Notes: generated by a model from the letters alone, not told the origin. A stretch of 64,000 nt of DNA from Muscardinus avellanarius (GCA_963383645.1 OY726557.1:129527174-129591173), one strand, 5' to 3'; positions 23,536-35,979 are shown, counted from the stretch's first letter. Translations and numbers: made by a program.

Positions 23536-24360
23536 TTAGACATAGGATGTCCCCTGAGCTCATGTACTAAGATTCAGAGTTGGTGTAATTTAGTCATGAG
23601 GGTTGTAATCTCATCCCTGTGTAGGTCAGTTGTGATGGGTTTACTTGGTGATAATCTAGGCAGGTAGGGTGTGGCTGGAGAAGGTGTGTCCCTGGGGGTG
23701 TGGCTTTGGAGACTGTGCTTTTGTCTTTGAACTCCCTTGCTTGTAGCACTCTTGCTTCTGGCCTCCATGATGTGAGAGCAGAGCCTTGCTCTTTCCTTCT
23801 TTCTGCTTTCCACCACCATCTTCTGAGCTCTGTAGATAAAACTGTAACATTGAAATTGAGTTGGGAATCGCAAAGGAGGAAAACACCAGCCAAGTTATTA
23901 AAGGCCTCTTTAATTAAACTGGCACTTTCGGGTGAGGTCTGCCAACTGTGGGAGAAGGGACCAAGCAGCAGAGTCACATGGTCAGCAGTGTTGGTCAGCA
24001 GATCACAGTAGGTCGGCAGAGTCACACAGCAGAGAGGAAATGAGGGTATTTATCTTAGGGTGGAGCTAGCAGCATGGGAATGCTGGTCCTCTCATGAAAT
24101 CTGGAGTCTTGCAATGTCTAGAGTCTGCCCTGCAATGCCAGGAGTCTTGTGGCATCTCTGCTTCTGGCTTTTGGGTTCTGCCTCCTGTCCCTGCTGCAGG
24201 GTACCATGGAGGAAGGGAGAGACCCAACCTATCAATAACCTGGCTTAACATGGACTGAATCTTTGAGTCAAAAACCACAGAGCACACAAATCTACCTTCC
24301 TCTAAGTTGTGTGGTCAGTTTTCTTGGACTAGAGCCATGGGAATGTTGACCCTAACACAT
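23536..24360 (+). mobile_element. Composite LTR region (MaLR-like, probably interrupted by another LTR)
   Basis: The left part (GAGCTCATGTACTAAGATTC to about 23850) and right part (AACATGGACTGAATCTTTGA to about 24355) match MaLR-like LTRs elsewhere in the window. The middle, about 23858-24205, starts TGGGAATCG and ends GGTACCA, and contains AGGCCTCTTTAATTAAACTG. It could be a second, minus-oriented LTR. Boundaries uncertain. Confidence 0.5.
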
Positions 24361-24469
24361 GCTGAATGCAGATGGCCAGACTCACCTTCCAGGATTCCAC
24401 CCAAAACGCCCAGTGTGGTCCCAGGAGCCTGCATTTTAAGAGCACCTCCAATACCAGAACTTGAGACTA

Positions 24470-24860
24470 TTGTGCTTAGATTAGCCAGTCTCAGAAGGCC
24501 AAGGGTCATATATTTTCTCCCATATGTGGAAGCTAGAGAGAAAATAGGAAACAAAGAGGATTTCAGTTAAGTGAGGAAAGAGACCAGTAGAATAGTAGAA
24601 GGAGGCTGGGAGAGGAAGGCAGGGTGGGGGAAATGAGGCTTGAGGAGAGGAACAGTTTAATTAATGTTATGTCCAATTATAAAGGTATCACAATCAATCT
24701 CACCAACACGTACAGGAAGGGGGGAGGGGGCCGGGGGAATGTGGAGGGCATATGCCAAGTGACACATGAATGTATGTTTGTATCACTTTGAATCTCTTTA
24801 TGATATATAATTACAATGCACCAATAAAAGTATAAAAACATGGAAACAAAAAATAAAATT
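24470..24860 (+). mobile_element. L1 3'-end fragment
   Basis: TCCCATATGTGGAAGCTAGA is the usual end of L1 ORF2. A G-rich 3' UTR with GATATATAATTACAATGCAC and CAATAAAAGT follows, then an A-rich end. The copy is 5' truncated. Confidence 0.8.
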
Positions 24861-26509
24861 GTGTGTAATAACAATAAAAATAAACAAAAGAGTACATCCA
24901 ATGCCATTCTGATGTTAATCATCTGAAGACTGCAGTCTGAGAAACGCTTGTCTTGTGTTATCCTTCTTGGTGGAGTGGGAAAACACTGCTTCATTTTTAA
25001 AAGACTCCCCCAGAGTGAAAATGCAACTCGACCCCAGCTGTGAGGAATCATTGTGAGGTCAGCCACACTCAGAGCTTCACCTTTTTTGTTCAGCTGCCAC
25101 CATCTGGAGGACCATGGCTGGGCGCCCTGCCCTACCACACAGACAAGTGGCCCAGCCAGCATCTTTGCAAACTGTGGCCACAGAAGTGAAAACTCAGCTC
25201 CTTCCCCAAACAGGATGGGCAAGGCAGCGCAGCAGCCTGGCCCTGGGAGCACAATGCTGTTTTTGAGTTAAGAGAGAGGCGCAGGGCTGCAAAGGCAGTA
25301 GGACCTGCACTCTTAGAATCGATCATGGCCATTGATATGAGCCAGAGGCACTGGAAAGACCACTTTGAGCTCACAGAGCTCTGGGTTTCTGGCATAGATG
25401 GCCTTAGGCTAGCCGCTGTAGATGTCTCTGCAGCTCTCATCTCCTGGAGTTCATCTGGACTCTTTTGGCTGTTGGCACTATCCCAGGAACAACCAAGACT
25501 TCAAGTCCATCCTAGCTTTTGCCATTAGCAACAGCCGAATCCCAGGTGTTTGTTCATCAGCTCTGACAGCAGCAGCATTTCTCCAAGGCCACAGAGGTCA
25601 GCGACTAAGCATGTGTGTCCTGGAGCCAGATGACCTGGAATCAATCCTTGGTTCTGGAGTTTGCTTGGTGCCTAAGGCCCCTTACTTCACCTCCTTCAAA
25701 AAGTGTAGATAATGATCTCCTTCCACAGCAGAATCAGCCCCAAGGAATGAAGTTAGCTGAATCTTCCAGCTGTGGTGTCTTCAAGGTCCACGAGCTTCGC
25801 TGGCAGTGTCCAGCTGATGCCTGGATGTGGTGGACTCTGCTGTGATCAGTCTTGGGCTGGAGCCCCCACTGGGCTCACTGAGAGGTTTCTGAGCTGCCTG
25901 CCGTCTGAGGATCTTCCTGCCTGGTCCTCCTCCCTCTTCCCCCTCCTTTCATAGATGGCTGACTTGCATAGTGTCCTGAAGGCCCCTTCTACCCACCTCT
26001 GCTTAGTTCTTCCTGTCAGTCCCAGGCATCTTTCCCTAGCATGTGTCTGTCCCTACATCTTGACATAGTCTTCCCAGAGGACCCAACTGATGAGTCATCC
26101 CAAGTCTTGGGGTTCTGTCCTTCCCTCCAGGGCTCTACATTTAGCATAGGGAATTTGTCAAGCTGCACATTCAGTCTCTGGTAGCTCCACCCTCATGATC
26201 AAAAACTGACCTCATTTTCAGTCCTGCCTATACCCCCGCAGTAGGGCATGAGAGTCTCTTTAAAAACTGCCATGGAGATCTGCTGCTTCAATCTATGCCC
26301 AGAGTTGAGAGCTGGTGGGCTTGAGCCCATCATTCATGATGGTTGAGGTTCCCCTGCTCCATGCCTCACATGCTATGGCCGCTGCCTGAGCTGCTGCTTT
26401 CCTCTGCATTTGTGCCTCAGCTAAAGCCACCAAAGGCTTATTAAGTGCTAGTACCTCTCACTGTCCCGCATGCCTCCTGCAAAGGGGTTCTCTCACCTGC
26501 TGGAGTTCA
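24861..26509. other. Unique intergenic sequence
   Basis: No gene recognised. A probable MIR lies inside and is listed separately. Frames in this stretch lack family resemblance. Confidence 0.45.
25614..25715 (+). mobile_element. MIR-like remnant
   Basis: GGAGCCAGATGACCTGGAAT, then a TTGCTTGGTGCCTAAGGCCC block and CACCTCCTTCAAAAAGTGTA follow MIR core order (GAGCCAGACTGCCTGGG theme to the cell of T-rich cytosine boxes). Confidence 0.5.
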
Positions 26510-26862
26510 GATCTTAAATGTTCCCCAAAGACGCATATGTTGAAGGCTTGGTCTCCAGCCTGTGGAACTGCTGGGAAGTGGTGGAATTTCAGGAGGTGGG
26601 GCCTGTTGGGGGGCAGTTAGGTCACTGGGTCATGCCCTAGAAGGGGACATTGGGATCCCAGTCTCTCTTTTCTTCCAAGCTGCCATTAGGTAAGAATCTT
26701 GCTCTTGTCTGTGCTCCCCACCATGATCTGCCTCCCCACAGGCCAAGAAGCAATAGGCTGACTGGCCATGGCTGAAACAATGAGCCCAAATAAACCTTTC
26801 CTCCTTTTAAGTTGATTACTTCAGGTATTTTGTTACAGAGATGGAAAACTGACTAACAAACC
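26510..26862 (+). mobile_element. MaLR-like LTR
   Basis: CATATGTTGAAGGCTTGGTC, GTGGGGCCTGTTGGGGGGC, CAATGAGCCCAAATAAACCT and an end at GAAAACTGACTAACA give a near-complete LTR. The AATAAA lies near its 3' end as in this class. Confidence 0.72.
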
Positions 26863-28535
26863 ACCTAACCAGCATACAATCCAATTTCAGTTTCATTCTC
26901 AGAGACTGATTCTTATGGCTACTTCTGGTACCAAATTTCTTAGTGTGGGTTCCCCTAAATTCAGAGGCTGAGACAAGGCCTTGGTGCACATAGATTATTT
27001 AGATGGCGATCCCAAAACACATGGGGAGGAAATCAACAGAGAGGGAGAGACAGAGAAAGGAGAAAAGCCAATACGTGCTGTGTTGTCAAATATGAACAAC
27101 TGAGGTCAGTCCCCTGGGGATCCTTCCAAGAGCCAAGTAGAACATGACTCATAAGTAGCCAACAAAGGGAAGTTGTATTATTTATCACAAATTCTTTTCT
27201 CACACGGAGTAAAGGTTTCCCTGGAGGCTTTAAATTCCCAGCATGTGAGGTGAGGACAGCTCTACATACTGAGAAAGCTCTTCTGCACTGAAGAAAGGCA
27301 GAGAGAGGGGCAAGGGCTGGAGGCAGGAACCTGGCAAGACTGTTCTGCAACTGTACACAACCAGAGCATCTGCTGTACGTGACATCAAACCTGTGCTTCC
27401 CGCCTTGGGTATTTGTACTTCTGAGGGCCTGCGCAGGCACGGAGGTATGCCAGGTTCCCACAGCAGCCAGGAGCTCTAGTGTTCCTTGCAGAGCCTTTGG
27501 GGAGGCATACATTTTATTTCTTAAAAAGAGGGTATTATATATTGAAATGCAAATGTCCCATGGTTTTTTTAAATGAAATGTGAAACTTCAGAAAATTCTT
27601 GCGCTCAACACCATCTTTGTATAACCTCCTCCGAAGCCCTTCATCAAAGTGGAAAAGATTGACAAGAGCAGCAGGGGACCGAGCACCCAAAATTTTGAAG
27701 TGAGAAATTGCAACAACTAGATCTGTGATTTTGAGGGAGATTCTGATGGCAGAGAAGGGCTGGGGTTGAGGAGGGGAGTTGCTGAGGACCCAGAGTGTGA
27801 AGGACATGTTCCAGGACCCAGCAGTGACAGCAGATGGACTGAGTTCTCATTCCAGGGGCCGGGGGAGGCAGCCTAAAAGCCATTCCGCAATTAGCGTTGA
27901 GTTAGCATTTTGAGGTCCACTCTGAGCAGAGGGCCATGAAGGAGTTTGTAACAGGAGAGCAAGCACTGGTCCAGGCTGTGCAGTCTCTGGCCAGTTTGCC
28001 AAGGAAACAGCATTGGAGTTGTGTGCTGAAGGGTTATCAGGAATTAATTAGGTCAAAGCACAACAGAAAATGCCCTTGTACAGACAGATGAAAGGAGTGT
28101 GGGATGCTGGAGGAACCACAGGCCTAGCCAGAGTGCTAGGTGTGAAGGTGAAGGCCACACAGGATGGCCTGGCAGTGTCTCCAGGGCCAGCCTGGCCAGC
28201 CCTCCAGCCAGGTCGAGATTCTGGACCAAAGCTGGTTTGCAGCAAAGAAAGCTGCTGGCAGGTTTCTAATGGGGGGCTATACAATGAGACGTTCACCTTT
28301 GAAAAAGACCACATTGGCTTCAGTGTGAAGAATGACACCAGGAAGGGCAGGAGCCAATGTGGGAAGGAGGTTGAGAACCAAGATGCTGGTACAGTGGGCA
28401 TGCCAGTAGACTAGACCAGGAGCAGGAGCAGCCAGCAGGTACAGAAGGAACCAGCAGCTTCAGGAGACAAAGCTGAGAGGGGTAGGTGAGGTATGAGAGA
28501 CATCAAAATTGACCCATGAACATATGAATGGATGG
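26863..28535. other. Unique intergenic sequence
   Basis: No gene recognised. ORFs of 90-160 codons occur on both strands without family resemblance or splice context. Confidence 0.45.
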
Positions 28536-28539
28536 TATG

Positions 28540-28740
28540 CTAGTCAGCTTTCTGTTATAAAAAATATCTGAGGTGGATCAACTTATAGAAAAAAGGTTCA
28601 TTGTGGCTCATCGTTCTGGAGTTTACCGTCATATTGTTTTTGTGGTTTTGAGCCTGTAGTGAGGCACCACATCATAGCAGGAACACAAAAAAGAGAAAGA
28701 GGGAGAATCTGGACCCAATCATCCCCTTTGAAGACATACT
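28540..28740 (-). mobile_element. MaLR-like LTR, left part, split by later insertions
   Basis: GTCAGCTTTCTGTTATAAAA, TCAACTTATAG and GGTTCATTGTGGCTCA match the minus-oriented LTR at 57538. The sequence breaks at GAAGACATACT and resumes at about 30635 (GACATACTTCTAATGACCTA). Confidence 0.68.
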
Positions 28741-28925
28741 TTTTTTTTTTTTTGTGGTACTCGGGTAGAACCCAGGGCTTCCTACCTCCGGGCTATCCTC
28801 ACTTCGGGTCTCACTAAGTTGCTGAGTGCCTCACTAAGTAGCTAAGGCTGGCTTCAAACCTGTGTGATCTTCCTGCCTCAGCCTCCCAAGTTACTTCTGG
28901 GATGACAAGCTTGTGCCACCACGCT
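28741..28925 (-). mobile_element. SINE, first of a nested cluster
   Basis: T run, GTGGTACTCGGGTAGAACCC tail, head truncated at GCCACCACGC. It sits directly after GAAGACATACT and is followed by GAAGAC. Confidence 0.8.
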
Positions 28926-28931
28926 GAAGAC

Positions 28932-30413
28932 TGCCAAGACATCCTGCTGCCTCGGCATCTATGTGTTGAAGACGCCACTCCACATAGTTATCGGCAGAAA
29001 GCCCCGAGAAAGAGGTATCGTCTCTGGCAAAAAATATCCCCCACTTTAGATATCCTTCATAACTATTATTCTCTTGGTATTCTTTTAACTCTCTACACGA
29101 ATTGCTCTGATGATGTGAGATCAGAAATTGAGTCCGTGGAAATAAACGTCCTTGGCTCTGCTCAATAATAATAAAAACTGGCCAGAACTCAGATGCTGTG
29201 ATAAGCATTCCAGCTGCAGCAATTACAAAGGGTCTCTGACCCTCACTATCACTAACTTAGGTTAAGCTATTAACTCAGGTAAGGTAGTTCAGTTTAAGGA
29301 AACTTTGTTTACCCTTGAGATCCTGCCTAGAGACAGAGAAGATAAAATTTTGTGTGTGACTTCGAAGCAATTTAGTTGATAAACAACTTAGTTGCCCAAA
29401 TACAATAGACTCAAGGAGAAAGATTGGTGACTTTTACGCCCAGTGTAAATATTCCTGAAGACAGAGAGGCTGATCGCATGGTTAATGAATATGACTAAAT
29501 AAAGGACAGACGTTCTAAATATATATGTATGAAGGAAAGGAAATACCGTAAGAGTAAGAAAAGCATTTTTGCATGAAGAAGAGCTTATCATAAGAAAGTC
29601 CCAACTGGGAAAGGAAGGAATTAGAAAGTTAGAAGCAAGTTGCAGAGGGTTTGTGACAGAGAAATGGATTATTAAAGATGGTTAGACTTTTAATAGGCTT
29701 ATTGTCTAAAGAAGAGTGTTTAGCAGTTAAGGACAATTAAAACCAAGAACTTTGTGGTGTTGTTTGTGGTATTTTGTCTGCAAAACTGTGTTGTGAGTAT
29801 GCTTAAGCTTTCAGATTAAGAAGATAAGATGCCAACACCTGGAAAAACTTTATCACATCCACCTGAATCACCACATCTCCCCACACTTGCTATATGAACT
29901 GAGCCCAAAAGATGGAAAGTTCCAGGAAAGTTAAAGAAGATTCCCCGAAAAACGAAAAACCGCCAAGCCTTGGCCATGCTTGTTTATTTTGGGAAGTGGC
30001 CCCCTGGGACTGCTTATCTGCAAAGACCTTGGAAAAGAATCAGGAGTCAGAAGTCAATCTCTCTCGAAGATCAACAGCCAGCTGAAGGACTAGTTTTATT
30101 ACCTTTGTTTACATGTCATTCATTATCATTTCACAGTGATTGCATTCACCCCCCTTTTCTCTTATTATTAACCTTACTGGTGAAGGGTATAAATTTCTTG
30201 GAGTTTTTGTAATAAAGTGTCATTGGTTCAAGAAGCCTTTGTCCACCTCAAATTCCTTCCCAAACGTCGTACCCAAAAACTTAGGGAATTCATAGAGGGG
30301 AAGGAATTGCTGCAGAGAGGTTTCTGCAGGACATCACCTGCCTTTTGCCCCATCTTTCTGAGGATTTGACCGGGAGCTGACAATAAGGACCCAACTGAGA
30401 TTAGTCGGCAACA
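28932..30413 (+). mobile_element. Probable solo LTR of an endogenous retrovirus
   Basis: The 1,482-bp insert starts TG and ends CA. It is bracketed by GAAGAC at 28926-28931 and 30414-30419, a 6-bp duplication as in ERVK-class elements. A TATAAA-like box (GGGTATAAATTTC, about 30187) and AATAAA (about 30211) lie close together near the right end. No gag, pol or env similarity is visible. The short hexamer match could be chance, so the call is tentative. Confidence 0.5.
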
Positions 30414-30423
30414 GAAGACATAC

Positions 30424-30634
30424 TTTTTTTTGTTGCAGTTCTGTGGATGGAACACAGGGGCATTCAACCTCTGAGCTATACTCCCTGCCCTATTTTTTAT
30501 TCTTTATTTTGAATCATGGTCTCACTAAGTTGCAAAGGGCCTCACTAAGTATCTGAGGCTGTCCATGAACTGCTATCCTTTGGTCTCAGCCTCCCAAATG
30601 TTGGGATTACAAGCATGCACCACCACACCCAGCT
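30424..30634 (-). mobile_element. SINE, second of the nested cluster
   Basis: T run, GCAGTTCTGTGGATGGAACA tail, head ending CACCACACCCAGCTT. Target duplication GACATACTT on both sides. Confidence 0.84.
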
Positions 30635-30730
30635 TTGACATACTTCTAATGACCTAAAAATCTCTTGCTAGGCACCACCTCTTTGAAAGAAGGCTTAATA
30701 GAACAGCCACAAAGGTAGAGGGCAGGGTCA
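30635..30730 (-). mobile_element. MaLR-like LTR, right part
   Basis: GACATACTTCTAATGACCTA and GGCACCACCTCTTTGAAAGA resume the LTR broken at 28740. The right boundary is unclear. Confidence 0.5.
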
Positions 30731-30989
30731 TGGCACCTGGTGTCTGGGGCCATCAAAGACCAAGGAGAAAGCACTTCCAGGATGTCCAGAGCAGTACACA
30801 CATTGCTTAGAGGCCCACATGACAGGAGTGAACAGTGCTGCTCCTTGGAGGGAGTCTTACAGTCGTTTTGGCAGGAGGCCAGCAGAGAGGGTGGAGGGCT
30901 AATGGAGGGATACCCTTGAGAGGAGGCACATACTGCCTGCTGGGACACTGGCTCTCAAGCAAAGGTGAGGGTGAGGGCAGCGAGGGTCT

Positions 30990-31255
30990 GTAGGGAAATG
31001 TGGTGGGCAAGGGTGATTTTAGAGTTCTGTTTGTGTGTTACTGTTTTAGGATGGGCGTTTTTAACTCCTGATAGGCAGTACATTCGTGAGCCCGTAGTGA
31101 GGCCCATGTATGAGAATGGTCCCATAAGATGGCACCTCCTGGTGACTGTAGCCGTCTTAATTTGTGTAAAGACTCTACGATGTCTGCAAAATGATGAAAT
31201 GGTCTAAGGACACTTTTCTCAGTGTGTCCTCATTGTTAAGTGACACGTGTCTGCT
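30990..31255. mobile_element. Tigger-like DNA transposon remnant
   Basis: GCACCTCCTGGTGACTGTAG, GATGTCTGCAAAATGATGAA and CATTGTTAAGTGACACGTGT resemble Tigger-family non-autonomous copies with their terminal TTAAGTGACGC theme. Recognised from pattern only. Confidence 0.4.
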
Positions 31256-31829
31256 AGGGCAGAGGAAGTAGGCTCACAAGGGTAAAGGATTCTCAGGGGA
31301 GCTGAGGCGAGGACGGAGGACTCACTGGCAGCAGCGGGGAACTCCCCGCAGGGCATTTTGGTCTCCCTGGATTTCATGGCTGCCTGTTCTTCTCCCTTCT
31401 GTCCACCTGATCAAAGTCCTGGTTATCCACCACTTCCCACATAAAGTCACCGTCCCCTTCTCCCAGCCCCCATTGTTCCCTGGTCCCAGTGCATGACTTG
31501 TCCATCCCAACGGGCCCTGGAGAGGTACTGAAGGCTTCCCCAGTGGACGGCTGGCCCCGGGGCAGCACTCTCTTGTGTGATTTGTTATGTTTTATTTTGT
31601 GACTTTCTCAACATCTAACTCTGACTTGACACAAAAGACGAATGGGCCTCATCTGAAATGCTCTTTCTCTACTGGAGCCAGGCTGAGGAGGGAACTGCAC
31701 AGTCTCCAAATGGCCCCAGGTCTCCCGACCCCTGAGCAGGCACTCAGACAGAGAGGGGCTAACGAGGTCCTCACCATTCTTCCTTGTCTGGAAGGGCTGA
31801 ACCTCAGTCACTGGCAACTAAGAAAAGGC

Positions 31830-32030
31830 ACAAACTGGGTGTGGTGCTGCATTCCTGTAACCCCAGTACTTGGAAAGCCAAGACAGGAGGATCACAGGTT
31901 TGAGGACGGCCTCAGCAATGTAGTAAGACTTGTAACAACCAAACGAGATCTCATTTCAAAAAATAAATTTATTTAAAGGGCTGGGGGTGTAGCTCAGGCC
32001 TCTGGGTTCAATCCCCAGTACCACAAAAAA
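31830..32030 (+). mobile_element. SINE with purine-rich tail
   Basis: ACTGGGTGTGGTGCTGCATT head, GGGGGTGTAGCTCAGGCCTC tail, AATCCCCAGTACCACA end, then a purine tract. Confidence 0.85.
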
Positions 32031-32034
32031 ATAA

Positions 32035-32140
32035 AGAAGAGGAGAAGAGAGGGGAGGGGAGGGGAGGGGAGGGAAGGGAAGGGAAGGAAGGAAGGAAGGA
32101 AGGAAGGAGAAGGGAAGGGAAGAAGAGAAGAAAAGAGGTA
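32035..32140. repeat. Purine tract (GGGGA)n(GGAA)n
   Basis: Nearly pure A/G with GGGGA, then GGAAG units, grown from the preceding SINE tail. Confidence 0.9.
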
Positions 32141-32864
32141 CACGGCAAGAGTGCAGGGTGCTTCCTGGGAGAGCCAGCACTGGCGGCACCCTGGTTGCTA
32201 TCTGTCTTCCTCTGCTCATCGGGCATGTGTCAAATTATGCTAGGGACTAATCCCAGAAGCCATTAGAAGGCCCTGAGAGCAGATGAGGCGTGAACACCTC
32301 AGAGTGGGGCAGGTCCCACTCTGATTCACCAGTCACTCAGCAGGGAGAAACACTGGCAGGTGGGAGAGTGATAACCAGCCCGGCAGCTCAGAGCCCTCCC
32401 AAGGGCCCAGGCAGGGTGGACTGCGGGCATCTCACACTTTCAAATGACTATGATTTTCACATCTGCCATCAGCATTCCAGGGGATGATTAGGATGAGAAG
32501 TCAATTAAGAGAGTTAATATTTGTAAAATGTTTGGAACATAGGAAGGGTTGGGGTTAAAGATAAGAATAAAACAATAGCAAGAACAATAATTATTGTTGT
32601 CCTTCAAAAGCAAGAGTTAAAGACATAAACCTGGATTTGAATAATATACCAGGTAGTTCCCAGAGTTATCTACTCATGATTCTGGGTTTTGGCTCTGTAT
32701 AAAATCTGAAGATAATCCTCTTTACAGTGCAGGGTTGTGGGTGGGGGTGATGGATGATATGATAGCACAGCTTAGCCCAGCCTCCCAGAACTTCACAGAG
32801 GAGGGAGTGGTTTCCCCCAACACCGCCACTCCAGGTATTTTCTCAAGAAGATGCTGAGATGGCT

Positions 32865-33240
32865 AATTTTGTGTCAGTTCAGCTGGGCCTTGGTGTCCAG
32901 ATATGTAGTCAAACATTATTCTTTATTTTTCTGTGAAGTTGTTTTTAGATGAGATTAATACATCGAAAGACTTTGAGTAAGGCATACTGTCCTTTATAAT
33001 TCAGATGGGCCTCATTCAACCAGTTGAAGGCCCACTGAGGAAGAGGAAATTCTGCCACAGATGGTCCTCAGAATTGACCTGTAACGTCAACTCCTTCCTG
33101 GCTCTCTAGCCTGTAGATTTTGGACTTGCCGGCTTTCCCGGTTATATGAGCTACTTTCTCAAATAAATCTGCCTGTGTATGCATGTCCTACTGGTTCTGT
33201 TTCTCTGGAGAATCCTGAACGATTCAGACACAAAGCTCAT
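32865..33240 (+). mobile_element. ERVL-type LTR (MLT2-like)
   Basis: GGCTAATTTTGTGTCAGTTC, CAAACATTATTCTTTATTTT, AGATGGGCCTCATTCAACCA and GTTTCTCTGGAGAATCCTGA follow the typical order of this mammalian LTR. Confidence 0.68.
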
Positions 33241-33470
33241 GCAAATTGAGGTGGTCTACCTTGCCCAAGCTGGTCCATGGCCAAAGAAACAAGGTGATCA
33301 CCTGTCCAACATCAGGGCCACCGGCGAGGGGCTGCTTCCTGTCTGACCGTGGCCAAGCCCACCCTCATGATTGAGGGGTGGCATGGAGCCCAACGCATGA
33401 AAAGCCTAGAGAGGCTTAGAGCTAGGCCTCACCTAGGAGGGAGAGAATATTCTTTCTAAAATGGATTGGA

Positions 33471-33672
33471 AGCCGGGAGTGGTGGTGCACAGTTGTAATC
33501 CCAGCATTCAGGAGGCTGAGACTGAAGGATCGCGGTTTGTGGACAGCCTCAGCTACTTAGTGAGGCCCTTTGCAACTCACTGAGAACCTGTTTCAAAATA
33601 AAGAATGAAAAATAGGGCAGGGAGTGCACCTCAGAGGTTGAATGTCCCTGGGTTCTATCCTCAGACCCACAA
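33471..33672 (+). mobile_element. SINE, full length
   Basis: AGCCGGGAGTGGTGGTGCAC head, GAGTGCACCTCAGAGGTTGA tail, followed by a long AAAT-type tail. Confidence 0.86.
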
Positions 33673-33674
33673 AA

Positions 33675-33725
<51 letters not shown>

Positions 33726-33727
33726 AT
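33673..33727. repeat. (AAAT)n tail microsatellite
   Basis: About 13 AAAT units derived from the adjoining SINE tail. Confidence 0.95.
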
Positions 33728-33999
33728 GTGCTGGAGTCCTTGCTACTTATGAGACATTGTGCTGGACTCTGAGAAGAATCACAGTGTGAATTTCAGTGAC
33801 TCTAAAACATAGTGTATTTATTATAGGACACTGCATTAGTCTATGTATCAATAAGACAGAGAAAAAACCCTTTAGATTTCAGAGAGGTCCAAATATGAGG
33901 AATTGTATCTAGGATGAACAAAATATGGTAACAGTGACAGTAGGATTCCTAGGCCTTGCTGCCGGCAGGTATTTCACAGATTTCTAGCATTTCACGGAT

Positions 34000-34170
34000 A
34001 CTGGTCTATTTAATATTCATCATGAATCTGTGAGACTGAAGCCATTATCATCCCACTTTGCGGGTGAGGAGACTGAGACAAGAAGCCAGGAGCCCTGCAC
34101 AAGGTGCACACAGCTTCCAAGTGGCAGGGTGAGATCTGAGCCCAGTCTCAGTTTCTGCAGCCTTGCTCCA
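34000..34170 (+). mobile_element. MIR remnant
   Basis: CATTATCATCCCACTTTGCG, GGTGAGGAGACTGAGACAAG, then CACAGCTTCCAAGTGGCAGG match the conserved MIR core in order. Confidence 0.7.
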
Positions 34171-35800
34171 TGATCCCAAAAGTTCTGAAGGAACTAAAAC
34201 CAGGAGGCTGCTTATTGCAAGTCTGCCCATCACCTGGCATCCTGATGAGCTGCCCTGACCCCTCTACACAGCTCGGTGGCCACCAGTCAGCTTGGTTGTA
34301 AGTGAGCGCTCTGAACTGCGCCACATGTTTTTGTTTGTTTGTTTTGTTTTAAATTTTCAAATAAAACATCCATAGCAGTTCGCCACTCTGCCATGGTATC
34401 ATGTCGTCAGATGGCAAATTCAGGGCTGTATGTCGTTACCTGGATTTATTCAGAGATGTCAAATTACTGTATTCACAGCCCAGCCCACACTCATGAATTC
34501 TTTCAGTAACTCACTTCTCAGGCCCAAGACAGTTCCTTAATAGCTAAGACTAAGAGCCCATGAGAGAGCACCTGTCCCCCTGCCCTGGCGATACAGAATC
34601 ACTCCCTTGAAACTTTAGGGCAATGGAGGGGCTGTGGGACTTACTTGCAGGCCCACTCCCAGGTGCTTTACTCTTCTCTGGAGGGTTTTGCCATAGGTAT
34701 TCATGGTACCCTGGGTCACTTGGCCTCAGCAAAGTGATGATAATGCCACTCTGGTTCCCATGGAAACCAAACTGGGACAGGAGGAAGGAGAGACTCCTCA
34801 AGGTCATCAGCACCAAGGACTGCCATGGCAGAGACAAAGGCAGATTCCTCCTCCCTCGCCCTCCACCACAGCACGTGGCTTCCGCACTCCAGCAGTCCTG
34901 GGCCCTCTGGACCTTTCCAGCTCTGTATGTGAGCGCTCTGGGGACAGCAGTGTGGGAGGGAGGAGCTGACTCCTGCTCCCTGCTGCCTCCCCACTCCACC
35001 GTGCCATTTGTAGCCAGTACGGCTGCACACACCATGCACTGGGTTCTGGTGCTGTGAGCTTTGCCACACACACTGGCTTGAGCGTATCTTTTCTCCAGAT
35101 CCACTGAGCCTCCAAGTGCGTCATGTTCATTATTGGTTCAGGAAATGATTTTCTGGAGTCAGGGACTGCTGCCTGGAAGGCTGTCTGAACAGAGGCAGGC
35201 TCCAGCAGGAAGAAGGACAGGTGGCTGGCGCCCTGTCTCACAGGCCTGCTGGGAGCCCCTGTGTGCTCGCCCTAGGCCCCTCCCCTCTCCCCCAGCATCT
35301 CCACATAGCCCCTCCATTGAGCCTTTCCTTCTGGCACTCTTCTCAAGAAACGACTCTACCTTCCAGAAACCCAGGACGTGGAGGAGGGCTGGCTGGTCCC
35401 TTCACACCATATCTGGGCTATGAATTCCAGCTGTTCCCAGGAACCGTGTCCTGTCACCAGGTCATGAAACTCTGGGGATCCAGGTACTGAATGCCCTGCA
35501 GCTAGGAGAATCCTTTCCAGCAACTGGCAAAAGACAGGTCCACTCCTCATCTCGGTTTTAATCAGGATCCAAATTCTGTAGGACTTCCCACAGCTGGGCA
35601 GAGGCATTTGGAGCTGTGACCACCTGAAGTACCTCACGGGGCGCTGGGTGTCTCCTGGTCTCTGCTATAAACCCCTCTGCCTGGAGCTCAGTGGATCTGA
35701 GGTTCCACCTGTGGGAGATCCTGCCAGGCCCTGTCTGTAAAAATGAGCGAATTGTTACTTCTCATTTGTTACTAGGATCATTGCTTAAAATATTTACAAA
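34171..35800. other. Unique intergenic sequence
   Basis: A repeat-poor stretch with several overlapping chance ORFs on both strands (up to 184 codons). I recognise no family and no matching splice signals. Confidence 0.45.
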
Positions 35801-35802
35801 CA

Positions 35803-35979
35803 GCTGGGTGTGATGGCACACACCTATAATCCCAGGATTTGGGAGGCTGGAGTAGGAGGATTGCAGTTGGAAGCCAATGTGTGGTAATTTAGGAAGGCCG
35901 TATTTCAAAATAAAAGGTGGGGGGAGCTGGTGGTTTAGCTCAGTGGTAGGAACATCCTGGGTTCAATCCCAGTACCACA

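Noticed and set aside
24677..25252. 191-codon minus frame
   Set aside because: Its 3' half is the reverse of an L1 3' end and the rest shows no domain.
34550..35104. 184-codon minus frame overlapping several + frames
   Set aside because: Both strands are equally open here. No homology or splice support is visible.
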